From contig CM042958.1 of the NCBI GenBank assembly GCA_023678885.1, forward strand, positions 12,890,852 to 12,954,851: a stretch of DNA of 64,000 nt. Direction: 5' to 3'. A program made the position numbers and the translations under genes. Below, piece by piece: positions 34,186 to 45,419 of the stretch. The stretch is from Pogostemon cablin (Eukaryota; Streptophyta; Magnoliopsida; Lamiales; Lamiaceae). The notes below the pieces were generated by a model. That model was not told the DNA's origin. It saw only the letters and a program-made list of their open reading frames with translations, and did no database searches. Every line of letters starts with the position of its first letter. The stretch's first letter is position 1.

Positions 34186-34219
34186 ATCTCTGTGCTGTGT
34201 GTGTATTTTGAACATAGAG

Positions 34220-34900
34220 ATTATAAGATGTTGGATGCTATACTTAGCTAGCTAGCTAGATAAGTACTGAAGTATGTATGCATACGTGCATTGAATTTGG
34301 GTAATTATTGACTACATGATTATACAACTCGGATCTGACAGCATTCAAGATTGTCCAATTTTGCTTCTTCATCCCATGGACATGTATTTGTCTCATTGAA
34401 AATATAAAATATTAAATGGAGATAACACGGAAGTTTCTGCTACATGATATATCATATTAAATAACCAAATTATATGAAAGTTTAAGATGCGTAAGTTATA
34501 AGTTTAAGAAGATAGAGAGAGATCAATTATTTAATACTTAATCAGCTGTGTTAAAAGAATTAAATGACCTCTAAAAACAAGATAGTAAGTTATAATATAT
34601 CTAAAATTATACTGCATATTATTGTTGCTACTCGACAGCTTACACCATAACCTGCCAAAAGAATGGTCTGGGTTCCTTCTCCAATTTGCCTATCATTTTT
34701 ATTCCAGTGTATGAAAAATAGACAAAGCATATTTAATGTGCTATTTTTGTACCCACTCCATATCTACTATTCTATTATTTGTATGAGTTACGAGTAATGA
34801 ATTAATTTGATTAAAGTTTTGAGATTATTAAAGAAAGATGATAGTTTTTTTTTTTAATCATGTTTCACTCACGATTGAATTCCCCATCTCAACCTATCTC
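34220..34900. other. Intergenic DNA upstream of dioxygenase copy B
   Basis: AT-rich with no coding sequence. It would contain the former promoter of copy B. No element boundaries recognised. Confidence 0.45.
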
Positions 34901-34909
34901 TTGAAAGAA

Positions 34910-35600
34910 AACGAAATCAAGTAGAAATTCTTCATCCACCCTCACCTTCCTTATCAACGCGGGCTTACTCTTTCGTTCCTCCACCGACGCGATTGCAACT
35001 GCAACGAGCGATGGTCCTCCCACACCAGTTCGCCGACAGATTCAACACAATCCGCCGCTGCCGCTAATCAAATGCACCCCCAATTCACGCCGCTGTGAAT
35101 CGCGCTGCCACCGGTGTCCCTAGGGCTTCTCAAATCCAGCCCCTACCGATCGACACGCCGATGCAATTCGTGGGGTTGGAGATCTCAATTATTTCCCTGT
35201 GAAATCCACGCTGGTCGTCTCTCTCTATTTAGGAGGCCGGCCTAGCCCTATTGGGATTGGCCCCTTTCTCTGCAGCCCACAGCAGGTTTGATTCGCCACC
35301 GATTTTTGCCGCTCTTATCTTCAATGCGATCTCTTTTCTCGATGTTCGAGTTTCCTCATGTTCTGGAACTGGGTAATCGTCCCACACTTTGGTATTTCAG
35401 GTCTGGATATTGCTCTCTACAATGTTTTTTCTTGCCGAATTCAGTAATTAGAATTTCACGGACTTTTTTCTTGCCGAATTCAGTAATTAGAGTTTCACGG
35501 ACTATCTTTCTCTACCTCTCAATTTTTTTAAGCAATGTTTACCCTGTTCGTTTTTTATGGCAGTGGTCCTCTTGGATTGATGTTTATTAGTAGCTAATGG
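34910..35600. other. Orphan G/C-rich segment, gene-leader-like
   Basis: From about 34920 to 35420 the base composition rises and resembles a plant 5' UTR plus first exon (C/T-rich, many CCACCG and CGCCG words), but every frame is interrupted. A 38-40-bp tandem duplication follows. It may be the 5' end of a lost gene or a captured promoter region. No function is assigned. Confidence 0.4.
35424..35503. repeat. 38-40-bp tandem duplication
   Basis: Two adjacent copies of a unit containing TTCTTGCCGAATTCAGTAAT, with one substitution between them. Confidence 0.85.
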
Positions 35601-36130
35601 ACAACATATATAATTATATACGTTGTCAAATAACATTTACTTAAATTTGGTGTTTTATTTTGTATTTCACTTAAAAAGTGAATAACAAGGGACGTCACTA
35701 TTGCATCCTATATTACTGCTGCATAGTTTAAAGATTTAATAGTTATTTGTAGGACATGATTTTTTTTATGATATAAAATATTAAAGGATGCAAAATATTA
35801 AAGGACATAAATTGTAAAATATAAAATTCAATCCCAAAAGGAAACAAATGAGATCACCTTTCAATTTCTTTGTTTAGTCCCATATTTAACTTATTAGATA
35901 CTTCATTTATCATGTATTATAATCAATACTTATAATAATGTCATATAAAAGGTTTTAATGATTATTAATTAAGAAATAGTATTATTTTAACAGGGTGGTG
36001 TGGATAAGCACAAAAGAAGGCCATAAATCGTTTTATTTATATCCTAATGGATCATTTATCATTTTCATATTTAAAACTCTTTTTCAAGAAAATAATTTGT
36101 TTTCACATGCAAAAAAAGACCTAGTCTTAA

Positions 36131-36743
36131 ATGGCAATTGAAGCTCCGCCGCCAACTCCACCGGAATACACCACTGCCGGCTGGCCACCGTGGATGATAT
36201 CCCTCACATGCACAAACTCATCCACCAACTAGCTGTTTTCGAGCACCTCACCCACCAATTCTAAGCCACCGCCGCCGCCCTCTCCGCCACCATTTTCCCC
36301 CCAAACCCCCCTCCTCCCTTCACTTCCATCACCACCTTCCTCCTGGAGGTCTCCACCTCCCCATTTTCTCCGTCTCACAACCCACACTTCGCTCCTCTCC
36401 TCCACCCCTCCGCCTAGATTCCGCCATTGAAGATCACGACAAGGAAGCTTTTAGAAGCCGATCAGCCACTGTTGCTGGATTCGTGCTGTTCTTCCCCAAA
36501 TACGCAACTCTTCAAGCCAAGCCTGGATTTTATGTTCAGAATATACATGTGAAGGAGTGTTATCGGGGGAAGGGGATGGGAAAGTTGCTCCTGTCTGCTG
36601 TGGCGGCGATGGGGTACGCGAGTATGGAGTGGATCGTGGCGGACTGGAAAGTCGCTGCCGTTAAATTTTATGAGCGGATGGGGGCGGAGAGAATCCTTTG
36701 TAGACTCACCGGCGAAGCTCTTCGAGCTTATGATTTATTATGA
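36131..36743 (+). pseudogene. GNAT acetyltransferase, NATA1 / tyramine hydroxycinnamoyltransferase-like
   Basis: The intact family transfers acyl groups to amines such as ornithine or tyramine. The sequence starts MAIEAPPPTPPEY; the homologous text continues in another frame as RLATVDDIPHMHKLIHQLAV and FEHLTHQF. It then meets TAA and continues as FTSITTFLLEVSTSPF before another stop. The C-terminal half is open from 36483: LFFPKYATLQAKPGFY, then the acetyl-CoA-binding core CYRGKGMGKLL and WKVAAVKFYERMGAE, ending RLTGEALRAYDLL. A few residues are missing between SAVAA and MGYASMEW. At least one frameshift and two stops in the N-terminal half make this a pseudogene. It is short and intronless. 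Confidence 0.85.
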
Positions 36744-36759
36744 GTTGGCGGCCCAGAGA

Positions 36760-37626
36760 ATTAATCCCATTCCTTTGTACGCTCACTCTTCGGTCTTTTT
36801 CTCGATTATCATCTTTTGAATCTAATTATCAAGATTATTAAATTTTGACATTTTGTATTCATCTGTCCATGGACTGTCTATATATCTATCTTTCTATAAC
36901 AATAAATAAATAAATCTAATACAGAGTCCTTGCATGCACGTAAAATATTCCAACATATTTACCGGCATTATTGACTTGTATACAAGATGAAATTACTATT
37001 ATATTGGCTCTAACATATTTAAATGCATTATTGACTTGTATATATAATGACTAACACTATAGCAAGTTTGGTATGAAATGGTCTTATGTTGATATCGTTT
37101 CACTTTGTATGGATTACTTAATTATCACTTGTGATTTTATTACTTTTCTTCTCTATTGTTCATGAATGATCAAATATTAAATGATTTATCAATTTTCATC
37201 GACTAATATAAATATTTATTAAAAATATTTCTCCCTCCATCTTAAAAAAAACTTGCACGCTTTCTTTTCTAGTCCGTTGCACATCCCAAAAAGTAGAAAC
37301 AACACACAATATTAACATTCTTACAATAATACACTATAAAAAATATTGTCACATTCTTTTAATACACAATTTAGTTAAATCAATTGTATTATACACTTTA
37401 TTTAATTAAATTACCCAAAAAAACCCCTACTTTCCTACATCATTGCAACAAAAGTTGTTTTTCTAAAAATACATGAATGAAAGTATCAATTTTTATTCAT
37501 GCTCAAATATTTTCCTAAAACTAAAATCTAGAGATTAAAGGAACATGCGAGTAATGTACGTATTTCCTAACAACGAAACTTCGCCAAGGGAAATTGCTAC
37601 CGATATAGAAATCTCATTAATTTATT
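36760..37626. other. AT-rich intergenic DNA
   Basis: No gene is seen. It contains a partial direct repeat (ACATATTTA...TTGACTTGTATA at about 36953-36982 and 37013-37042) and a MITE-like CTCCCTCCAT word near 37232. Confidence 0.5.
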
Positions 37627-37631
37627 GTCAT

Positions 37632-38267
37632 TGTGATTATACTATATACATACGTGTGATGTAAATCTTATACGTATGGTAAAGTGCTACGTGGATGTTT
37701 CTTATTAGTGCAGCAAGTGTGTGTTTGCATGAAACGAGTTTGGAAGTGAGCTGGAAGAAGGAAAGCAGCTCACTGGCACCACAAGTTTGTCCACCCGGTG
37801 CATGGTGAGTAGGGTGTATTCGGCTACTATTTTGGGGAGTTAAAGTGATCAGTTTGTGACAGTTATCAGCGTGAAGTAGTAGCCTGATGTGCAAGCAAGA
37901 AGTTGGGATTTGTTGCATTCAGTTTTGGTAGCTGGCATGAGCTGAAAAGATTCCCAAAGTCCAGCCAATCAAATGGCCCCGTAATCGCCATGCATGTGAT
38001 CATGATGTATTTAAGCTTGTTTTCTTCAGCTTCTATCATCTGTATCTCTCTGATTGATCTCATCAATAAGAAAAGCTCCTTCTCAACAGTGGATGTAGGT
38101 TCTTTAAGAACCAAACCAATTAAATCTCTCGTCTCAAGTTTACATTTGAATCACAGCACACATACAATTTCCATCGTTTCTTCAATTATCTTTGAGTTCA
38201 ATTTGCTGTTTCTTTGAGAGATTTCGTCAACCACATTGAGTGTTGTGAGTTGTTTACACGAGAATAC
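37632..38267 (+). mobile_element. Probable solo LTR of a copia-type retrotransposon
   Basis: 636 bp, beginning TGTGAT like the LTR of the complete element, almost the same length (634), and flanked by GTCAT at 37627-37631 and 38268-38272. Inside, in the same relative place, are an AATAAGA signal, CAACAGTGGATGTAGG and AACCAAACCAATTAAATC, matching the layout of the copia LTR at 17485, although overall identity is low. The right end is AATAC rather than CA, so it is mutated or the boundary is slightly off. No internal domain is nearby, as expected after LTR-LTR recombination. Confidence 0.55.
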
Positions 38268-38351
38268 GTCATCCTCTTTGATCATAATTCATAATTATAC
38301 ATGCTTTAAGAAAATAATTAAGCTTACTATAATAGCTAGCTAACCAGCCAG

Positions 38352-39928
38352 CTAGTGTTGGAGCTTAACTCTTTCCAAGTTGGATTTGCCATTGATGCTG
38401 TTACTCTGCTGTCTGAATACGTAATCCTCGTACTTCATCGGAACATAAGCCGCCACACCCCCTTGCACGAGCCCGGGGGCGGGGCGGACCACCGTGTCCA
38501 GCGACGGCCCGTTGGCCACCGCAATCGAAACCCTCGTCTTTTCCCTGTTCACCACGGCTTTGTGCAACACACTCTTGTACCTTCCGTTGCTGAATATCTG
38601 ATCAACGTACAACTAATTAACGCTTGCGCAACATTCGACTCGAAAAATTAAATGAACCGTACGTACCTCAAGTTGATCCGCAACGTTGACCAACAGGGTG
38701 TTGGGGGTGGTGCTGACGTTGAGCCACGTGTCGTCGTGCAGGATCTGCAGGCCTCCGACGTGGTTGTCTATTAGGACGGTGAGAAGGCCGTGGTCTGAAT
38801 GAGGTGGCAGTCCAAGTGTCATGTCGGGATTGGGGCAACGTGGATAGTAGTTTGCAGCCATAATCTGTAAACTGGACTTCAAATTCAAGGCCGCCTCCAT
38901 TTCAACTCCCAGGCTTTCCGACATAGCTTTAAACAAAGTGTTCGTCACACCTCGAATTCTTTCACTGTATTCCTCCAATAGCCCTCTTCCACAATATATA
39001 TATACAAGTTATTTCAATATATTTTATTTATGTAAATTAACCAAGCTGTTCCTATGGGGTGTACGAATAATATCAAAATTTGTAATTTAAGTTTGAACAA
39101 TTCATATTTAATTTAGTAATTGATACGAATATTTAAGTGGCAATGAATTATTGGAGCGCTAGAAAGTTCAATATTATCAATGATTATTTCATCAATTTCT
39201 GAAATTATAGTAATTGAGTCATTATTAAAGAGTAAAGACAGCACCATGTGTCTAGATAAGATCGTTACAGCTTTTTTTTTTTTTCCTAGGAATACTAACA
39301 ATTTTGTTCATGTGTTCAAATGCTTTACGTCTCTTCTACAATCTACTTAAATAAATAAGAAGTTAGTCTTATGCTGTATAAATTCTGTATTGTATGATCA
39401 TACAATTAAAGGGGAAACATATATTGCAATTAACCAGGTGGGAAATGAATATAATTATATATACCTGAGAGAAGGGGGTTTAGCAGGAGAGTGAAAGTGT
39501 GGATGCACAAATAGTTTGAGGAAGTCCCTCCAAAAGAAACTGTCCTCAGCTGCGGTGTTGAAGCTGGTGCCGTACCTTATTGGGTTCAACACATCCTTAC
39601 TCTCGAATTCCGGTTTCTCTTCTTCCGGCAGATTGAAGAATTCAGTGGCCACTTCCAGCATACCCCTCATCACCTCTTCTGCTATCCCATGATTTCTTAT
39701 CATGAAGAACCCCCATTCCCGACAGGCTTTGTCCAGATCCTGGATTGCATCCGCTCTGTCACCACCATTCTCAGAGTTGAGAAGCCAGAGATCTACGGTG
39801 GGGATTGAATGATCTGCAGCAGCTTCTGATGCTGTTGCACTGGTGTCGTGGATGTACTGGCATGGGATAGTGCTCAGGTTGGGTGTTTCTGCTACCTGTT
39901 TTATGGATCTAATGCTTTCTGCTGCCAT
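38352..39928 (-). CDS. 2-oxoglutarate/Fe(II)-dependent dioxygenase, copy C
   Basis: Same DOXC-type family as copy A and closest to copy B, giving a small-molecule oxygenase of unknown substrate. Three exons, 39928-39465, 38985-38667 and 38597-38352, join in frame to 342 residues. The first two exons of copies A and B are fused here: CREWGFFMIRNHGIAEEV is uninterrupted, so one intron is missing. The iron ligands are His217 and Asp219 (LPPHSDHGLLT) and His273 (SVLHKAV); Arg283 and Ser285 (TRVS) bind 2-oxoglutarate. The exon 2 acceptor is placed at GTGGAAG|A because this keeps frame and gives RGLLEEY, matching RELLPEY in copy B. The C-terminus is longer and more diverged than in copy A. No lesion is seen. 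Confidence 0.92.
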
Positions 39929-40176
39929 CTCTCTGTGTGTGTGTATGTGTGATTGAAAGAGAGTGAGAGGGAAGGGAGTATGTATAATATTGTGACACCA
40001 GCAATTTGGTAGGGGATAAGATCAATACCAGATTGCCTGCTCCAATAAGCACATAAAAGACACATCACCATTTTTCATATCCGAAAGAGCTAGCCTCTTG
40101 TAAATTGAATTTACATCATCAATTTTATAAATCATGTTCAATATGTAGGATATATAAGATTGGAAGGAAGACCACA

Positions 40177-40259
40177 AAATTTACACTGTGAACTTAGTTT
40201 ACACAAGTGTCTATTATAAATTTACACTGTGAACTTAATTTACACAAGTGTTTGTTATA
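40177..40259. repeat. 41-bp tandem duplication
   Basis: Two adjacent copies of a unit beginning AAATTTACACTGTGAACTTA with a few substitutions, upstream of dioxygenase copy C. Confidence 0.85.
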
Positions 40260-40364
40260 AAAAAAATGGTGCAGAAGAAATGAATGACACTGGCACGTGC
40301 TCCCACCGATAGCAAGAATTGAAATTGTGATAGAACATACCATGAAACTATAACGACTTTAATT

Positions 40365-41495
40365 ATTTTTTGCCCTTAAAGCAAAATTTTGATTTTTGTT
40401 CATTTTTGCCCTATAATTAAATAAAATTTCAATTTTTGCTCTAAAAAAGATAAGTGATTCAATTTTGTCCTATAACTAACAAATCATTTCAATTTTTGCT
40501 TAATTTTCACCAGAAAATGCAAATTTTGTCGGAATCCGCCACGTCATGCTTCAATTTGGGGTTTCCAGCTGGTCAAACCGTGGTAATTTTTTGACTTTTT
40601 TTAAACCTAGAGTTAAATCATTTTTGTCATGTAACTAAGCAAAACTTCGATTTTTGCCCTAAAAATATATGTGGTTCAATTTTGCCCTATAACTAACGAA
40701 TCATTTCATTTTTGTCTAATTTTCGTCGAAAAAAATGAATTTCGCTGGAATCCACCACGTCATACTTCAATTTTGGGGTAGCTGGAATACACCCATATTA
40801 CGAACAGTTCTCCCTTTTTTTTCCTTTTCTTTTAATATTGAGATATTCGAGTTTCAACTCACTACTCTCGAAAAAGAATGGCCTTTTTCTCAATCCATAA
40901 TTAAATTAAAATAGGATGATATGGAGTTGGATTTATTAATGTTGGACACTGTATGGTTGATCACTGCAGATTAATAAAGGACAAGAGTACTTAATGTCTT
41001 AAATGCTTTGAGACAGGCTGATAAGTCGTGACTCAATCAAAGCCGTACAATGTGACAAAATCAATGTTTGCAAAGAATAATGTTTATTTAGTAAGTAGTT
41101 CAACTAACTTAAAATGATTTTTGCCCTAAAATGCTTATTGCCTTCACTAATTCGACGAAAATTGAGCAAAAATTAAAATGATTAGTTAGTTATAGGAAAA
41201 AATTGAATCACTTATCTTTTTTAATGTAAAAATTGAAGTTTTACTTAGTTATAGGGCAAAAAATGATTTAACTCTAAGCTAAAAAAAGTTAAAATTGCCA
41301 CGTCGGATTGACTAGCCGGAAACCCCCAAATTGAAGCATGACGTGGCGGATTCAGGCGAAATTTGCATTTTTCGGTGAAAATTGGGCAAAATTTGAAATG
41401 ATTCGTTAGTTATAGGGCAAAATTAAACCACTTATTTTTTAGGGTAAAAATTGAAGTTTTGTTTAGTTATAGGGCAAAAAATGAATTTAACTCAA
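40365..41495. mobile_element. Large inverted-repeat (foldback) element
   Basis: Two arms of about 350-430 bp face each other across a unique centre at about 40800-41120. Each arm holds two diverged units built on GCCCTATAACTAA, CAATTTTTGCCCTAAAAA and CCACGTCATGCTTCAATTTG. The right arm carries the same words reversed, such as CAAATTGAAGCATGACGTGG at 41330. No transposase is present. It could be a foldback or MULE-type non-autonomous element. Terminal bases and target duplication are not resolved. Confidence 0.65.
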
Positions 41496-41826
41496 TAATT
41501 TCAAATAAGTTTTTGCTTTTTAATTAAAATTAAAATAAGTAAATGATTATAATTACATTTTATTTTATTCAATCGTTGTCACGACCAACTTAGGTTGAAG
41601 CATATGAGGGGTGCTCATAGTTTGGTATTGATATTGAATGACCGCTAATATAGGAATACTATTAAATATTAAGGGAGCTTGAGATCATGTTAAATTTCTT
41701 TAATTCATTTTTTTTAATTCTTTATATACAATTACAAATTATTCACAAAGTTTAAAACTTTAGTGTAGGGGATACTGAGACTCAAATTTCAAGCTTTTCA
41801 AAGAGGGAGTTGGATGACTAGGGGAC

Positions 41827-42266
41827 GTTTGGTTTATGGATAGGAATGAGAATGAGAATAATAGCAATAGTAATAGGAAATGGTAATGAATTTTGTTTAT
41901 TTAGAGAGATTGTTTGGCTAATGAGATGAATGACTATTATAGTTATTGATTTTGTTTGGTTTGTAAAAGTTTTTTGGAATTGAATAAAAATATTTTATGA
42001 GATTTTTTTTTTAAAATTGCTTATTTAAGAAGTCAGGTAATTATTTTGAAGATTCAAGAGTTTTTTTTTTCTTTTATTTAAAAAGTAAAAGTATAAACTA
42101 TAAATATTTACATGTGTATAGAAATGAACAATGGAATGAAAGGCATACAACCCAATCTGATTCCATAAAAGTTGGAAATCAAGTTACTGGAATCATTCCA
42201 TACTACCAAACACATTTTTCTGATTCCATAGTCATTCTCATGCTTTAAAAGTCCCCACCAAACATC
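41827..42266. mobile_element. Tourist-like MITE
   Basis: The ends GGGGACGTTTGGTTTATGG and CCACCAAACATCCCA form an imperfect terminal inverted repeat. The right flank TAAATACCCTTACTAAAAAT occurs without the element at about 45290, giving a related empty site. The interior is AT-rich and non-coding. Confidence 0.55.
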
Positions 42267-43225
42267 CCATAAATACCCTTACTAAAAATATATTAACTTG
42301 ATTTATTAAACATTTGTCTTTCTTGATCGAATCAGACACGTAGTAATTCCAGCAGTCTTCAGAGAAAGAGTGGTCACACCCCACAGACAACGTTCTAATT
42401 TTCAATGGGTATATGAATAATATCAAAATTTGTAGTTTAAGTTTCAACAATTCAAATTTTAGTAATTTTTATTTGCAATTTTTAACCATTTGATACTTTT
42501 TGTCTAAATTTAGTAATTTTATTAAATTTAGTCTAATTTTTTAAATCCAAATTCAATCCAAAATTTTTCTAATTTTGGTCCAAATTTTGGACAAAGAAAA
42601 CGACTAAATTTCATAAAATATATACTTAAATTTGAACAAAAATAATAAAAATTGAGAATAACAAATAGTACTAAAATTGAAATAGACCCTTCTTGAATGA
42701 TGGATTTTGAAATTTTCCTAAATTTGTGCATTAGGTTGATTCATTTAATTTTGAGTGAATTATTGGTGTGAATAAATTTTAAGTGAGAATTTAGTAGATC
42801 TTAAAGGTGAATGACAAGTAAATATACATGAATCATACTATTTAATTTTGAATAATTAACAATCGAATCCCTAAAAAAAATAATAAAATTGCATCCAAAC
42901 TTATGATACAGGTTGGCTCGAAGATTGTTCGGAGAGACCACCACAATAAATATGTTTGAATATGGAGTAATATTATTTATTATCAATTAAATTGTATTTA
43001 AAAAATCCTAATATTTGTATAATTAAGTTTATGGTTGGTTAATTGATTGGAATATTGAGTGGCAATGAATTATTGAAGCGCTAGAAAGTTCAATATCACG
43101 ATTATTTGAGTCACTATTTAAGAGTAAAGACAGCACCATGTGACTAGAATCTTAGCGTAGGAATAAATTTTGTTCAGGTGCTCAAATGCTTTACAATTTT
43201 TCTTCTATGATCTATAGATAAATAA

Positions 43226-43300
43226 AAGGCTAATGATTTAGTGGTTATGAGACCGCCTTTTAGATAAATATGGTCACAGGTTCGAGTCCTATTGATTCCT
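43226..43300 (+). mobile_element. SINE-like tRNA-derived fragment
   Basis: TTAGTGGTTATGAG resembles a pol III A box. CAGGTTCGAGTCC, about 35 bases on, is a perfect B box, followed by a T-rich stretch. There is no acceptor stem, so it is not a tRNA gene. It sits exactly where homology between the dioxygenase relic and copy C is interrupted. Confidence 0.45.
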
Positions 43301-43530
43301 TTTATTTATGTTTTTATTTATTTATTTTGATCATTTTCTTTATATATTTTTTATTATTATTTTGTACTTAATTTTCTTCATTTGTTTGTTACCTAAATAA
43401 TTAATTGCAACATAAATTTACATTCAATTTGTTATAAATTCATGACAATAATGTCTTAAATTGCTTCATCATTAAAAAACATTAGATGGTAACAATAATA
43501 ATTGTAATTTTTCATTTTATTAAATAAATA

Positions 43531-43763
43531 GTACTCTCTCAATCCAATGTCAATCTATCAATTTTATCATTTTGCATCGTCCATCCTTAATCTATCTATT
43601 TCCCTTTTTGGATTATGGGACCCACACCCACCACTAATACAAATAAAATATGGGACCCACACCCTCCACTAATACAACTACATACTACACATAAAATAAT
43701 AATACTCTTTAATCTACGTGCAAAAATCAAATGGATACATTGAGGATGGACGGAGAGAGTAAT
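43531..43763. mobile_element. Stowaway-like MITE
   Basis: The ends TACTCTCTCAATCCAATGTC and GATGGACGGAGAGAGTA form terminal inverted repeats with TA at both borders. The 230-bp interior is non-coding and holds an internal repeat of GGGACCCACACCC. Confidence 0.6.
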
Positions 43764-44331
43764 ATTTTTATAATTACACGCCGTGCCCCAAATTATTTTT
43801 CCTGGATCCGCCCCTGGGTGCACTCATATACAAATATAAACAAAAACATATACAATTATAAGCAAAAATGTATACAATTTAATTGTTAATTTTTTAATAA
43901 AAATTTGAGTGTAAAAAAATATATAATTATTAAAAAATATGTATACACTATTAAATAAAAAGTTATACAAAACAAGTATACAAAATAAAATAACATGCAT
44001 ACAAAATAGAATAAAAAGTCATGTACATATGGGTGCATCCTTACACCGGGTGCACCCAATATACATTCTAAATAAAGATAAAGATTTAGTTTATTAAGAA
44101 CGCTTGTAGTGTAAATTTTGCTATTATAGAATTGTAAACGAAGTTCACATCGTAAATTCAATCCGTAAATTTAATTTGTGTTTGTCATTAAAATTATAAT
44201 AATATAATTCGGTAAAGTGATCCTAATGTGTGGTTAATTATGGTATTTTTAATTTAGTAAAATTTTCTTTAATCTTACTTTTAAAAGAAGGGTGTCGAAA
44301 AATAATAATAAGGGGCATGCATAAATCAATT

Positions 44332-44412
44332 ACTCCCTCCATCCCAGAATTTTTTGTACACTTCCTTTGTAATTTACAAAGAAAGTGTGCAAAAAAATTT
44401 GGGACGGAGTAT
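44332..44412. mobile_element. Hairpin MITE, 80 bp
   Basis: An almost perfect palindrome: TACTCCCTCCATCCCA at one end and TGGGACGGAGTA at the other, with arms of about 38 bases meeting at TTTGTAATTTACAAA. The ends are those of Stowaway/mariner-type MITEs. Confidence 0.65.
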
Positions 44413-44433
44413 TATTTTTGTGCAAATAAGGGA

Positions 44434-45100
44434 GTTTAATAAGATCATAAAGGATATTTTAGCAAATTATGATTATATTGCAGTTACATATATAGCAAAC
44501 TAAACACTATTTTACCACTAGGTATAAATTTTAGTGAGAAATACACGCAAGTATAATCGATTTCAAATTTAATCCTCTTTTATTTGAAAATTTTTAATTT
44601 TAGTCCTTTCTTATTCAGTATTAGTCCAAAATTTATATATTTTTAATTAATTTTGGCCATTTTAAAACATAAATAACTAAATTTGAATAAATTTTAAAAC
44701 ATAAATAACTAAATTTAAATAAATTAAGGAACTAAAAAAATTAATTGCAATTTTAGTCTTTTCTTGTTCACTATTAATCCAAAATTTTTATTTTTGTAAT
44801 TAATTTTGGACATTTTAAAATATAAATAACTAAGGAATAAAAAAAATAAGAATTGTAAATAATTAAAAGGATTAAACGTGGAATGGTCATGCAACGAATT
44901 ATGATATTTTCTCTAAATTTTAGTACCGGTTTATTTTGTGACATTGAAATCATCAGAAAAGATTCGTGACCTCCACTTGAACTAAATCCTTAGCTACCAT
45001 TTCCAGTTTTCACTCTCTTTTGCTTGCTGTTTTCAATAATTTAATCTACTTTCTAGTATTATTACTTTTTAATAGCGCAGAGGAGAGGAAAATCGCAGAA
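44434..45100. repeat. Direct repeat, copy 1
   Basis: Shares long stretches with 45420-45890, including AAAGGATATTTTAGCA, TTTTACCACTAGGT, GTGACATTGAAATCATCA and TCTACTTTCTAGTATTATTA, in the same order. Copy 1 is longer through local insertions. Confidence 0.75.
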
Positions 45101-45419
45101 TATATGTTATGGTAAAAAGATTTCACTATTTAATTGCGGTTGCTAGTAATCAAATCCATATATACCTTCGCAGGGAAATGAATAATAATGAAAAAAAGTT
45201 TATATACCTGAGAGTGAGAGTGAAAGTGTGGATGCGCAAATACTATGAGGAAATATTAAATTAAAATATTTTTAATTTATAAGACTTAAATACCCTTACT
45301 AAAAATATATTAACTTAATTTATTACTAAACATATCGCATAATTATTAAACATACCCCATATTCCACCGCATAATTACTAAACATACCCAAATTCCATGA
45401 AATAAAAAAATGAAGGGAG

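Larger units (their letters stand above)
42403..45260 (-). pseudogene. Relic of a fourth dioxygenase copy
   Basis: Three blocks match dioxygenase copy C in order and orientation. 42403-42460 matches its first intron near 39060. 43055-43220 matches the intron at 39125-39340, sharing for example AGTAAAGACAGCACCATGTG. 45195-45250 matches the intron donor and end of exon 1 near 39455-39515, sharing TATACCTGAGAG and GTGAAAGTGTGGATG. The blocks are separated by inserted DNA. Only about 40 bases of former coding sequence survive, so nothing can be expressed. Confidence 0.7.

Noticed and set aside
37637..38217. Small open frames on both strands at 37.6-38.2 kb
   Set aside because: They fall within the probable solo LTR and show no protein similarity.
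43226..43300. Functional tRNA gene
   Set aside because: There is a perfect B box but no acceptor or anticodon stem could be folded, so it was called SINE-like instead.
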